NCBI GenBank assembly: GCA_035403355.1
Contig: DAONFA010000016.1
Location: forward strand, 1 to 44,667
Origin: Candidatus Cloacimonas sp.
GTDB taxonomy: Bacteria; Cloacimonadota; Cloacimonadia; Cloacimonadales; Cloacimonadaceae
Reading direction: 5' to 3'
Length of the DNA: 44,667 bases
Shown: piece by piece, positions 1 through 7,920 of the stretch
How the letters are laid out: each line of letters begins with the position of its first letter
How positions within the stretch are numbered: position 1 is the stretch's first letter
Program-made: the position numbers and the translations under genes
The notes under the pieces: generated by a model
Database searches by the model: none
Seen by the model: the letters and a program-made list of their open reading frames with translations, nothing else
What the model was told of the DNA's origin: nothing

Positions 1-80
1 ACAATTTATCTTGTCTACGGATGCATAATCTTACCCATACGGCAAAAGGTCAAGCGAAAAATGACCTTATAGGAGGAATA

Positions 81-809
81 ATGGACCCGAATGACGTCGG
101 CAGCAGACTGGGAATGCTGATTAAAGCAATGAAATTGAAGCAGTACCAGTTCACAGAAAAGTTTGGCATTTCTGCCAATTCTTTGGACCGCTACAAGAAT
201 AATGAGAGGTTTCCCGACCCTCAATTCATGGCCAGATTGATCGATGCCGGAGTGAATGTGAACTGGCTCTTGAGGGGTGAAGGCAGTATGTTCATCCTGG
301 CTCCCTGGGAGTTGGGAGATGATATCCGGACTACCAAGAAAGTCCAGATTGTGGATGGCAAACCGGTCTTAATGAATGATCTTGATAAGACTTACATTCG
401 TACCTCAGTGTTCCCGATCGCAGCGGAAATAGCCGCTGGATCACCCATCGATGTCCCGGAAGGTATAGAACCAACGGATACAGTCGAAGTCCCCACTCGT
501 TACATTCCCTTCGGAACGGACAGCTACATTGCCTTCCAAATCAATGGTCATAGCATGGAGCCTCAGATTCTGCATGGAGACGTTGTGCTAATCAGGAAGC
601 AGATTACCTGGGATGGTCTGGATGGGAAGATCTGTGCCGTCAGATACGAGACAGGCATTACCCTGAAAAGGATACAGTATGATGAGGCTCGCAAGGGAGT
701 TGCCCTCCAACCCCTCAATAAAGACTACCGGATCGAGTTTATAGACGCTGATCAGAGTCAGTGGCTTACGATGATCGGACCCCTGGCACTTCAGTTAAGG
801 CTCTATTAA
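81..809 (+). CDS. XRE/S24 phage-type repressor (CI/LexA-like)
   Basis: A 242-residue protein with an N-terminal helix-turn-helix (about residues 5-65) and a C-terminal S24 (LexA/CI) self-cleaving peptidase domain. The visible catalytic set is complete: an Ala119-Gly120 cleavage dipeptide in AAEIAAGSP, Ser158 in GHSMEP, and Lys196 in GITLKRIQ. The Ser-to-Lys gap of 38 residues is normal for the family. Family members repress prophage or mobile-element promoters and are inactivated by RecA-stimulated autoproteolysis after DNA damage. The start at 81 was chosen because AGGAGG lies 5 nt upstream; an in-frame ATG at 21 has no such site. No phage structural or integrase gene is visible, so it may be the edge of an element lying to the left or a domesticated regulator. 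Function call is firm; targets are unknown. Confidence 0.92.
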   Translation: MDPNDVGSRLGMLIKAMKLKQYQFTEKFGISANSLDRYKNNERFPDPQFMARLIDAGVNVNWLLRGEGSMFILAPWELGDDIRTTKKVQIVDGKPVLMNDLDKTYIRTSVFPIAAEIAAGSPIDVPEGIEPTDTVEVPTRYIPFGTDSYIAFQINGHSMEPQILHGDVVLIRKQITWDGLDGKICAVRYETGITLKRIQYDEARKGVALQPLNKDYRIEFIDADQSQWLTMIGPLALQLRLY

Positions 810-869
810 ATTCGCAAACCATTTCAGAAAATCTGATGTTCTGAAAATACCCTAAATTGAGGGCATATT

Positions 870-996
870 TGAAGGAATCGTGATATCGATACGTCCAAAT
901 ACGTCCAAAGACCACTGTGACACAGTCTAAAGCCAGTCCTATCTATCTCCCCAACCTATAAACCTTTAAGACCTCTGTGACACGTGATATCGATTT
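870..996. promoter_or_regulatory. Repeated palindromic motifs, possible repressor operators
   Basis: Two copies of CGTGATATCGAT (879-890, 983-994), two 15-nt copies of AGACC[A/T]CTGTGACAC (909-923, 969-983) and a tandem pair ACGTCCAAA (891-899, 901-909). Positions 914-926 read ACTGTGACACAGT, a perfect 6+1+6 palindrome. Repeated dyad sites close to a CI-type repressor gene resemble operators, but they lie 3' of the gene with no obvious promoter or target gene nearby. The regulatory role is inferred. Confidence 0.4.
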
Positions 997-1462
997 GAAG
1001 GTTTGGGTGAGAACTTATATTTAGGTTAAATTGAGAATGGAGAATGGAGAATGGAGAATTGAGAATGGAGAATGGATTTAGCGAGATAGCGAGATGGCGA
1101 GATGGCGAGATGGGAATAGAGGGTAAGAACAAATTATATTTTTTTTACAAAGAGAGAAAGAGGATTTTGAACAAAGAGAAAAAGAGAAAAAGAGAGAAAG
1201 AGAAAAAGAGATTAAATTGAGAATGGAGAATTGAAAATGGAGAATGAAAATAGTAACGCAGAATTTGATCTAAGGTTTTTAGGTTCTGAAATTTCCAAAA
1301 AAACAAAATCCCTAAAATCCCTAAAATCCCTATAATCCTGTTCATCCCAGACCTATTAATATCCTCTAAATCCTTAAATCCTGAAATCCTCGTTTCTGAA
1401 ATCCTATCCGTGTTATCTGTGATTTTTTAGTACCGGCGCTCGCTGTAGCGCCGAATAAATAA

Positions 1463-1531
1463 GGCGGAACGGCGTCCGCCTGTACAAAAAACGGTGGAAC
1501 GGCGTCCGCCGGTACAAAAAACGGTGGAATA
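1463..1531. repeat. Dispersed hairpin repeat, two copies plus a fragment
   Basis: GGCGGAACGGCGTCCGCC at 1463-1480 and a variant (GGTGGA...) at 1493-1510, each followed by (T/G)GTACAAAAAA, then a truncated third unit at 1522-1531. GGCGGA pairs with TCCGCC around a 6-nt loop. The same motif recurs four times between 6883 and 7263, so this is an interspersed family in this genome. Confidence 0.85.
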
Positions 1532-1542
1532 TAATCTAAACT

Positions 1543-2601
1543 CTAATTTGCAGGAAAAAACCACTGCCTTGTTTTATTAGCTATGCTTACCAGATTAAGC
1601 ATAACGGGAACTTCAACTAAAACGCCTACAGTGGTAGCCAAGGCAACTGGTGAATCGGCTCCGAAAAGAGATATAGCTACTGCCACTGCAAGTTCAAAGA
1701 AATTGGATGCTCCAACTAAAGCTGCCGGTGCTGCAATATCGTGGGGTAATTTTATATGTTTGGTGAATAAATAGCTTATAAAGAAGATTAAATAGGTCTG
1801 AATCGTAAGTGGAATGGCTATCAGGATAATATGGAGAGGATTATTGATAATAACTTCTCCTTGAAAAGCAAAGATAATAACCAGGGTAAGCAACAAACCG
1901 CTAATAGTAACATTATTGAATTTGGGAATAAAGGTTTTCAGGAAATAATCCTCTCCCCTATGTTTTATCACTGAATATCGTGTTGTTGCTCCTCCAGCTA
2001 AAGGAATAACAACAAATAAGATAACGGAAAGAATTAATGTATCCCAAGGTATTTTTATTCCGCTAATGCCCATCAGGAATGCTACAATGGGTGTGAAAGC
2101 AACCAGAATTATCAAATCGTTTGTAGCTACCTGAACAACTGTATAAGCAGGTTTACCATTGGCTAAATGGCTCCAGACAAAAACCATTGCTGTGCAAGGT
2201 GCAGCACCCAACAAAATAGCTCCCGCAAGATAATCTTTGGCTAAATTTGCAGGTATAACAGATTTAAATACAATATAAAAGAAAAACCAGGCAATTCCAT
2301 ACATTGTGAAAGGTTTAATTAACCAATTTACAATCCAGGTTACAATTAATCCCTTGGGGTTTTTCCCCACATTCTTAATGCTGGTAAAATCTACCTTCAT
2401 CATCATCGGATAGATCATTAACCAAATAAGAACGGCTATCGGAATTGAGACCTGGGCAAATTCAAATTTACGCAGGAAATTAGGTATTCCAGGTATATAC
2501 CTGCCTATAAGAACCCCGGCTGCCATACATATAATAACCCACAATGTCAGATATTTCTCGAAAAAACTGATGCCTTCCCTTTTGTTTGTTTTCTGCTGCA
2601 T
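1543..2601 (-). CDS. acr3: Acr3-family arsenite efflux transporter
   Basis: A 352-residue integral membrane protein with about ten hydrophobic segments, matching the length and motifs of the bile acid/arsenite/riboflavin (BART) superfamily Acr3 exporters. Cys136 in LGAAPCTAMVFVWS corresponds to the essential cysteine of characterised Acr3 proteins. The later ASNFFELAVAV segment carries the conserved glutamate of the family. It would export arsenite across the inner membrane using the proton-motive force. The ATG start follows AGGAAG at normal spacing. It is read in the same direction as the dehydrogenase upstream but 95 nt away, so co-transcription is uncertain. No arsR or arsenate reductase gene is adjacent, which is unusual for an ars gene. 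Confidence 0.9.
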   Translation of the reverse strand: MQQKTNKREGISFFEKYLTLWVIICMAAGVLIGRYIPGIPNFLRKFEFAQVSIPIAVLIWLMIYPMMMKVDFTSIKNVGKNPKGLIVTWIVNWLIKPFTMYGIAWFFFYIVFKSVIPANLAKDYLAGAILLGAAPCTAMVFVWSHLANGKPAYTVVQVATNDLIILVAFTPIVAFLMGISGIKIPWDTLILSVILFVVIPLAGGATTRYSVIKHRGEDYFLKTFIPKFNNVTISGLLLTLVIIFAFQGEVIINNPLHIILIAIPLTIQTYLIFFISYLFTKHIKLPHDIAAPAALVGASNFFELAVAVAISLFGADSPVALATTVGVLVEVPVMLNLVSIANKTRQWFFPAN

Positions 2602-2696
2602 CTCATCTTCCTATTCGTTGTTTTATTTTTTAAAGGGAGATTTTAAATTCACTGCTAATCCTTAAAAGAATATTAGTATTGGGCATAGAATGTTGG

Positions 2697-3788
2697 TCAA
2701 TCCAAACTAAGTAAATTTAAACCCAATTCTTCCTGCATAATTCTGATATTTTTTTCCAGATTGGGGTTTACAGGAACACCTTGTTTACGGACTTTTTGCT
2801 CTATTTCATATTCTTTTTCGCCGGCTACATAGATTTTTGTTTTGCCGGGGAAAAGCTTTGAATTTTGTAAATCTCTGCAGATGGAACCGGTAATTTTCTT
2901 GAAGTTTTCCACATCTGTAAAAAAATCAATATTGATTGCCATAAAGAAGTGTCCTAAACGGTAAGGAGCAGGTTTACCCTGTTCATCTTCTCCCGTTAAA
3001 CCGTTCAAATAATTCCCGTTTTGCAAAGCAGCGCAAATAATCTCTACGGCAGTTGCGAGTCCGTAACCCTTATGGCTTCCGGTAATTTCTTCCGTTCCCC
3101 CTAAGGGTAACATCGCTGCTTTCTGTTTTAATAAATCAATCAGCAGACCTTTTGTATCCGTGTAGGGTTTTCCTTCCAAATCAATAGCCCAGCCAAGAGG
3201 GGTTTCTTTTTCTTCGCGAGCCAGCTGTTCCACTTTACCTCTTTGGGAAATGGAAGTAGCGGCATCATATAAAAAAGGATAGGGTAAATCAGTTGGAGCT
3301 CCAAAACATATTGGATTCGTTCCCAAAATGGGAGAAACACCATTAGTAGGACAAATTGAAGGTCGGGCATTGGAAAAAACAAGTCCCATCATATCTTGTT
3401 TAACTGCCATTTCTGCATAATAACCGCAAATTCCGAAATGAGTAGAATTACGAACGGCAACAGAACCCAAACCATATTTTGCTGCTTTGTCCATTGCTGT
3501 CTGCATGGCTTTTTTACTAATCACCTGACCCATTCCATTATTTCCATCCCAAACAGCAGTAGCATATTTATCGCGGATTACATCAATGCTGGTAACGGGA
3601 TTTTGAATGCCAGCTTTAATTCTATCATAATACATTTTTAGCCGTCCGATTCCGTGTGATTCAATCCCTCTTAAATCACTGGCAATAAGAACATCACTGC
3701 AAATGCGGGCATCTTCTTCCGGCACTCCCAATTTTGTAAAGACCTCTTGCATAAAACGCTGCAGCAGCTCAACCGGCATATATTTCAT
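2697..3788 (-). CDS. Ldh-family (malate/L-lactate) NAD(P)-dependent dehydrogenase
   Basis: A 363-residue member of the Ldh_2/YlbC-YiaK type oxidoreductases, which are unrelated in fold to classical lactate dehydrogenase and reduce or oxidise 2-keto/2-hydroxy acids. Visible family motifs include GIESHGIGRL with His45, a candidate catalytic residue, the NSTHFGICGYY segment with His117, NPICFGAPT in the centre, and SHKGYGLATAVEI in the C-terminal half. Length is typical. The ATG is preceded by GGAGG. It begins 13 nt after the decarboxylase stop, so the two are almost certainly one transcript. The substrate (malate, lactate, or another 2-hydroxy acid) cannot be decided from sequence alone. Confidence 0.9.
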   Translation of the reverse strand: MKYMPVELLQRFMQEVFTKLGVPEEDARICSDVLIASDLRGIESHGIGRLKMYYDRIKAGIQNPVTSIDVIRDKYATAVWDGNNGMGQVISKKAMQTAMDKAAKYGLGSVAVRNSTHFGICGYYAEMAVKQDMMGLVFSNARPSICPTNGVSPILGTNPICFGAPTDLPYPFLYDAATSISQRGKVEQLAREEKETPLGWAIDLEGKPYTDTKGLLIDLLKQKAAMLPLGGTEEITGSHKGYGLATAVEIICAALQNGNYLNGLTGEDEQGKPAPYRLGHFFMAINIDFFTDVENFKKITGSICRDLQNSKLFPGKTKIYVAGEKEYEIEQKVRKQGVPVNPNLEKNIRIMQEELGLNLLSLD

Positions 3789-3801
3789 TTGCTCTGCCTC
3801 C

Positions 3802-5010
3802 TTAATTTTCTTTAAAAATAACGGCTTTCAGGGGAGGAAAGCCATTAAAATTAACACTGGCATAAGTATGGGTGTAGGCACCGGTAGAAAAAATATAAAC
3901 TTTATCTCCGGGAACGGTTCCTTCGGGCATCCGATAACGATAGTGCTCATAGAGAATATCCATACTGTCACAAGTAGGACCAGCCAATATAATCTCTTCC
4001 GCCAAACCCTTACGCGGAAAATAGATGGGGAATTTTATGGATTCATCAATGGTCTCAATTAGACCGCCAAATTTACCTATATCAAGATACACCCATTGAT
4101 AGAGATTATTTTTGGATTTACGCGCTACATTTATCACTTCGGATACAATTACACCCGCATCTGCAACCAGAGAACGACCCGGTTCTAAAATAATTTCCGG
4201 TAAGTTATCACCAAAATCCTCCATTATAAAACGCTGGATTTCTTTGGAATAATCTTCAATGGAAAAAGTGGGATCAACATAGTTGGCAGGAAAACCGCCT
4301 CCAATATTAATCATTTGTAATTCTATGCCTTCTTCGGCAACAGCATCAAAGAGATATTTACACCGTGCCACTGCATCATCCCATTGTCCTATATCCCTTT
4401 GCTGAGAACCAACATGAAATGAAATTCCCCAGGGTTGTAAATTCATTTTTGCTGCTTTCACAATTAAATGATAGATTGTATCAGGATGGGAACCAAATTT
4501 TCTGGATAGAGGCCAATCCGCACCTGTCCCTTCTGTTAAAATCCGGAATAAAACCTTGGAACCGGGAGCATATTTTGCCAAATTATTCAAATCCAACTTG
4601 CTGTCAGTAGTAAAAAACCGCACCCCTCTATCGTAAAAATACTTAATATCGCTAACTTTTTTGATGGTATTCCCGAAGCTTAAACGCTCGGGCTCAATTC
4701 CCAAATCTAAAATTTGGTCAAGTTCGTAAGGCGAAGCCAAATCAAAATAAGCACCAAGTTCATTCAGCAGCATTATCACTTCCTGCATAGGATTTGCCTT
4801 CACTGCATAATAAATCTTATAATCGGGCATACTTGCCTGCAATTCTAAATACTTATTCCTTACTATATCCAAGTCCACAATCAAACAGGGGGTGGTGATA
4901 TCTTTGGCAAATTCCTGAATTTTTGCAAATCGCTTTTCGTCCATAAAGCGAGCTATATTAAAGATGTAGGGTTCCTTAAACAATGTTTTATCCTCATTAC
5001 TTAGAATCAA
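3802..5010 (-). CDS. Type III PLP lysine/ornithine decarboxylase
   Basis: A 402-residue fold-type III (alanine racemase-like) decarboxylase of the eukaryotic ODC/bacterial LODC group. Motifs seen: YAVKANP with the PLP lysine Lys71, FHVGSQ (His199), INIGGGFPANY (glycine loop near 237-239), EPGRSLVADAG (276 onward), and GPTCDSMDILYE with the active-site Cys347 contributed across the dimer. It would make putrescine or cadaverine. The longest frame starts with TTG at 5010 behind AGGAAG. A possible TTGACA (5040-5045, minus) would place the transcript start almost on that codon, so the ATG at 4944 (residue 23) is an alternative, although it lacks a ribosome-binding site. It is the first gene of a likely two-gene operon with the downstream dehydrogenase. 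Lysine versus ornithine preference is not resolved. Confidence 0.9.
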   Translation of the reverse strand: MILSNEDKTLFKEPYIFNIARFMDEKRFAKIQEFAKDITTPCLIVDLDIVRNKYLELQASMPDYKIYYAVKANPMQEVIMLLNELGAYFDLASPYELDQILDLGIEPERLSFGNTIKKVSDIKYFYDRGVRFFTTDSKLDLNNLAKYAPGSKVLFRILTEGTGADWPLSRKFGSHPDTIYHLIVKAAKMNLQPWGISFHVGSQQRDIGQWDDAVARCKYLFDAVAEEGIELQMINIGGGFPANYVDPTFSIEDYSKEIQRFIMEDFGDNLPEIILEPGRSLVADAGVIVSEVINVARKSKNNLYQWVYLDIGKFGGLIETIDESIKFPIYFPRKGLAEEIILAGPTCDSMDILYEHYRYRMPEGTVPGDKVYIFSTGAYTHTYASVNFNGFPPLKAVIFKEN

Positions 5011-5056
5011 TGCTTCCTAAGATTCGCAAAGCCCATAAATGTCAAATAAAAAGTAG

Positions 5057-5084
5057 TTGACACTTTAGCTGTTTGCATTATAAT
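5057..5084 (+). promoter_or_regulatory. Sigma-70-type promoter of mnmA
   Basis: A perfect TTGACA (5057-5062) and a perfect TATAAT (5079-5084) separated by 16 nt, 28 nt before the mnmA start. It lies in the divergent gap between the decarboxylase and mnmA. Confidence 0.8.
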
Positions 5085-5111
5085 AAGTTGTAATAAGATA
5101 AAGGATATAAA

Positions 5112-6233
5112 ATGCAAAATAAACCTTGTGTGGCAGTTGGAATCAGCGGAGGGATTGACTCCGCAATGACTGCCTATTTACTAAAAGAAAGCGGTTTCAG
5201 GGTAATTGGCATCACAATGCAAACCTGGGATAAAAACAAAGCAATGGAGAAAGTGATAAAAAGTGGTTGTTTTGGTCCCGCCCAGGAAGAAAGTATCCAA
5301 TCCGCCGCTCGTTTATGCCAAAAAATGGGTATAGAGCATTATGTTATTCCTTTGCAGGAAGAATTTCAGCAGAAGGTTATTAACTATTTCTGCCAAACAT
5401 ACTTACGGGGAAAAACACCCAATCCTTGTTTGGTTTGCAATGCCTACATCAAGTTTGCGTTATTGCCCGAAAAAGCACATTCCTTGGGGCTGGAATTTGA
5501 CTATTTTGCCACCGGACATTATGCTAAAGTGGATTATAATGAAGAATTGCAACGCTACCAAATAAAGAAGGCAAAAGACACTAACAAGGATCAATCCTAT
5601 TTTCTGGCTTTTTTAACTCAGGAGCAACTGGCACGAACCCTTTTCCCCTTAGGGAATTATACAAAGCCGGAAATAAAAAAAATGGCTGCCGATATTGGGT
5701 TTGGCGAACTGGTATCCCGTCAGGAAAGCCAGGATTTTTTACAAAGTTCAGATTTGGCAGTGCTTTTTAAAGCAGAAGATTTTCAGGAAGGGGAAATTGT
5801 TGATCTATCCGGGAAAGTTATTGGAACACACAAAGGCATAATAAATTACACTATCGGACAGAGAAGAAATTTGGGAGTTAAGGGTTTTCACGAACCCCGG
5901 TTTGTTCTGGAAATTGATGCGGAAAAAAATAGAATTGTGATAGGAACTAAGGAATATTTGTTTAAGAACCGATGTTTGGCAACAAATATGAACTGGGTTT
6001 CTATTTCTGCACCGGCAAAACAATTCAGAGCAAAAGCTAAAATACGCTTTTTGCATACTCCCGCCGATTGTATTGTAAACCCTATAAATGATAGCGAGAT
6101 AGAAGTATTATTTACAGAACCGCAACTTTCTATAACCCCGGGACAGGGTTTGGTTTTATATACAGATGATTTACTTTTGGGAGGGGGTTTTATTGCACTT
6201 TCTAACGATAAGAATGCAGAACATAATGTTTAG
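5112..6233 (+). CDS. mnmA: tRNA 2-thiouridine(34) synthase MnmA
   Basis: A 373-residue tRNA thiolase that adenylates U34 of tRNA-Lys, -Glu and -Gln and replaces O2 with sulfur. The N-terminal PP-loop motif is SGGIDS (residues 12-17). The catalytic cysteine is Cys106 in TPNPCLVCN, equivalent to E. coli Cys102. DKDQSYFL and TIGQRRNLGV are standard MnmA motifs, followed by the C-terminal barrel. Oddity: the segment usually reading DSQEICF, which carries the second (persulfide) cysteine, here reads ESQDF (205-209) with no cysteine. An extra GCFGP (Cys53) is present instead. A near-consensus promoter precedes the gene, and the ATG follows AAGG. It stands alone with no operon partner. Call is firm; the sulfur-transfer chemistry may differ from E. 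coli. Confidence 0.93.
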   Translation: MQNKPCVAVGISGGIDSAMTAYLLKESGFRVIGITMQTWDKNKAMEKVIKSGCFGPAQEESIQSAARLCQKMGIEHYVIPLQEEFQQKVINYFCQTYLRGKTPNPCLVCNAYIKFALLPEKAHSLGLEFDYFATGHYAKVDYNEELQRYQIKKAKDTNKDQSYFLAFLTQEQLARTLFPLGNYTKPEIKKMAADIGFGELVSRQESQDFLQSSDLAVLFKAEDFQEGEIVDLSGKVIGTHKGIINYTIGQRRNLGVKGFHEPRFVLEIDAEKNRIVIGTKEYLFKNRCLATNMNWVSISAPAKQFRAKAKIRFLHTPADCIVNPINDSEIEVLFTEPQLSITPGQGLVLYTDDLLLGGGFIALSNDKNAEHNV

Positions 6234-6239
6234 AAGGTT

Positions 6240-6379
6240 GAGAGAATTTTTGGCAGAGGGCAGAGAGCGAAGGGCGAAGGGCGGAGGGCAGGGTGCTGAG
6301 GGCGGAGAGCAGGGTGCTGAGAGCTGAGAGCGAAGAGCGGAGGGCAGAGAGCGGAGGGCAGGGTGCTGAGGGCAGAGGG
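6240..6379. repeat. Purine-rich imperfect minisatellite
   Basis: About 140 nt of degenerate units such as GCAGAGGGC, GAGAGCGAAG and GCGGAGGGCAGGGTGCTGA, almost all purine on the plus strand, starting directly behind mnmA. GCAGGGTGCTGAG recurs three times. A short relative lies at about 7690-7740. Confidence 0.85.
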
Positions 6380-6420
6380 TTCATTTTTCCGCATTTTTAG
6401 AGGGTTGTGATACCCAAAAT

Positions 6421-6661
6421 CCCTTTTGGGCAACACTTTGATAGCGATGGTGGCGTAAGCCCCTCGTAAAATGCAGCCCCATATCTTTATTTTTTTATAT
6501 TACCTTGCCTGCACCAAAAAAAAAACTGGGTTACCGGAAGGTATGCGGCAACGAAACACCAGTGTTACCACTAAACGACGAGGACATCGTTTTTCCGATA
6601 CAAAAAAGCCCTTTTGGGCGACACTTTGATAGCGACGGTGGCGTAAGCCCCTCGTAAAATG
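6421..6661. repeat. Pair of 53-nt direct repeats
   Basis: Copies at 6421-6473 and 6609-6661 differ at only two of 53 positions. Each begins with CCCTTTTGGG, a small hairpin, contains GATAGCGA[T/C]GGTGGCG and ends CCCCTCGTAAAATG. The 135 nt between them shows no gene. Confidence 0.88.
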
Positions 6662-6718
6662 TCAGCATCTTTTCTCTTTCTCTTGTTTCTCAGTTCCGCT
6701 CGTGTATTACTCATTAAA

Positions 6719-6763
6719 CATACCTTAATCAAGCGTTAATTATTAACGCTTGATCAATGTATG
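6719..6763. repeat. 45-nt near-perfect palindrome
   Basis: Centred on 6741. The inner arms TCAAGCGTTAAT (6729-6740) and ATTAACGCTTGA (6742-6753) are perfectly complementary around one T. The outer arms CATAC and GTATG also match, with two mismatches in between. There is no T-run, so it is not a simple terminator. An operator, a recombination site or a foldback end is possible. Confidence 0.85.
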
Positions 6764-6877
6764 ATAAAGTAGTGATTAACAGTTTGAAGCAAGGAAGTAA
6801 TATGACTCTCAAAACATAGCAGGTTTTTATGAAAGTAACAGTAAAGGAAAGTATAAAAGGATTTTCAGCCAAATTGT

Positions 6878-7276
6878 CATTCGGCGGAACGGCGTCCGCC
6901 GGTACAAAAAAAAGGAGCTATGGCGAGCCCCTTAAATGCCCGTCCAGGAAAATAAACCTGAAATATGCTGCCATAGCCAAACAAATTAAAGACCTCAATC
7001 ATTCGGCGGAACGGCGTCCACCGGTACAAAAAAAAGGAGCTATGGCAAGCCCAATAAATGCCCGTCCAGGAAAAAAACCTGAAATATGCTGCCATAGCCA
7101 AACAAATTAAAGACATCAACCATTCGGCGGAACGGCGTCCGCCGGTACCAAAAAAGGAGCTATGGCAAGCCCAATAAATGCCCAGCCAGGAAAAAAACCT
7201 AAAAAATGCTACCATAGCCAAACAAATTAAAGACATCAACCATTCGGCGGAACGGCGTCCGCCGGTACAAAAAAAG
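6878..7276. repeat. Tandem array of a ~120-nt structured repeat
   Basis: Units start at 6878, 7000, 7121 and 7241 (periods 122, 121 and 120). Three are complete; the fourth ends after its first 35 nt. Each unit contains a GGCGGA/TCCGCC hairpin, then GGTACAAAAA, a GCTATGGC...GCCATAGC inverted repeat, and within it a CAGG/CCTG A-loop hairpin. The periods change reading phase between copies, which argues against a protein repeat. Confidence 0.88.
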
Positions 7277-7743
7277 TGGCTGAACCTATTGCGAGATAGG
7301 AATGATAGCATGCGGATGCCCTTCTGGTATTCCCTTTTTGTAAAAATGCTGTTGGCAAGGCAAGCCAAAGCCCCAAAAAAAGCTCCCAAATTACACTGAT
7401 TACCCAAATTTAAGATAAACCGGGATTTTACATAATTAAATTTACCAACACTAATTTGTCGCTTCATAAAACTTCCACCTTGAATAAGCAGATATGCTAT
7501 AAATTTGAAATGAATTCGTGCTTATGCAAGAATAGCCAACAGCTTTTTTTTTCAAGAAATTACATAATTTGTCTAAGAGCAGGAAGAATGACATCGGGTC
7601 GTTATTATGAAACCAAACATTTTCGTTACCCAAAAATTGTCGGTTAGAAAATAAGGGTAAAATCGGTTGACCGTAAAGTCAACACTTCGGTGTCGTCCTA
7701 AAGGGCTTTTAGCAGAGAGCGAAGAGCAGAGGGTGCTGCAAAG

Positions 7744-7775
7744 GGAAAAAAATAGCGGGAAAAAAATCCCGCTAT
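7744..7775 (-). terminator. Rho-independent terminator of pckA
   Basis: On the minus strand ATAGCGGGA pairs with TCCCGCTAT (7752-7760 with 7767-7775) around a six-T loop and is followed by seven T residues. It lies about 145 nt downstream of the pckA stop. Confidence 0.85.
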
Positions 7776-7920
7776 CTATTGAACATTCTTTGGGCAAGTT
7801 ACTTCTTACTGCATAATTTAAAGGGCTTCCCAAGAAGGATGCCGGAAAGCATTTATCCAGGTGGAATTTGGTAAGTCCTTTCTTATCTTGCTGAAAGAGA
7901 AATATGCTAGCATAAGAGTT

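Larger units (their letters stand above)
810..1542. other. Non-coding, repeat-rich intergenic region
   Basis: No convincing gene. After the palindromic motifs it holds blocks of imperfect short repeats: a 9-nt GAGAATGGA unit (about 1030-1076 and again 1216-1250), a GCGAGATGG unit (1081-1112), an AGAGAAAAAG purine block (about 1150-1213), and a CCCTAAAAT unit (1308-1335). It ends with two copies of a GC-rich hairpin repeat next to the Acr3 stop codon. Open frames here are low-complexity translations of these repeats. Confidence 0.8.
6234..7920. other. Large non-coding repeat-rich block
   Basis: About 1.7 kb between mnmA and the pckA stop without a believable gene. It contains the minisatellite, the direct repeat pair, the palindrome, the tandem array and, near pckA, a terminator. 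Open frames, including one spanning the array on the minus strand, read low-complexity or phase-shifting repeat sequence and lack family resemblance. Confidence 0.75.

Noticed and set aside
1145..1345. Short minus-strand open frame rich in Phe and Leu
   Set aside because: It is the translation of AGAGAAAAAG and CCCTAAAAT repeats; no start signal or conserved motif.
6878..7276. Tandem repeats considered as a CRISPR array
   Set aside because: Units of ~120 nt are nearly identical throughout, with no unique spacers and no cas genes.
6877..7467. 196-codon minus-strand open frame across the tandem array
   Set aside because: It translates the repeat units in different phases (periods 122, 121 and 120), gives hydrophobic low-complexity sequence, and has no ribosome-binding site or family resemblance.
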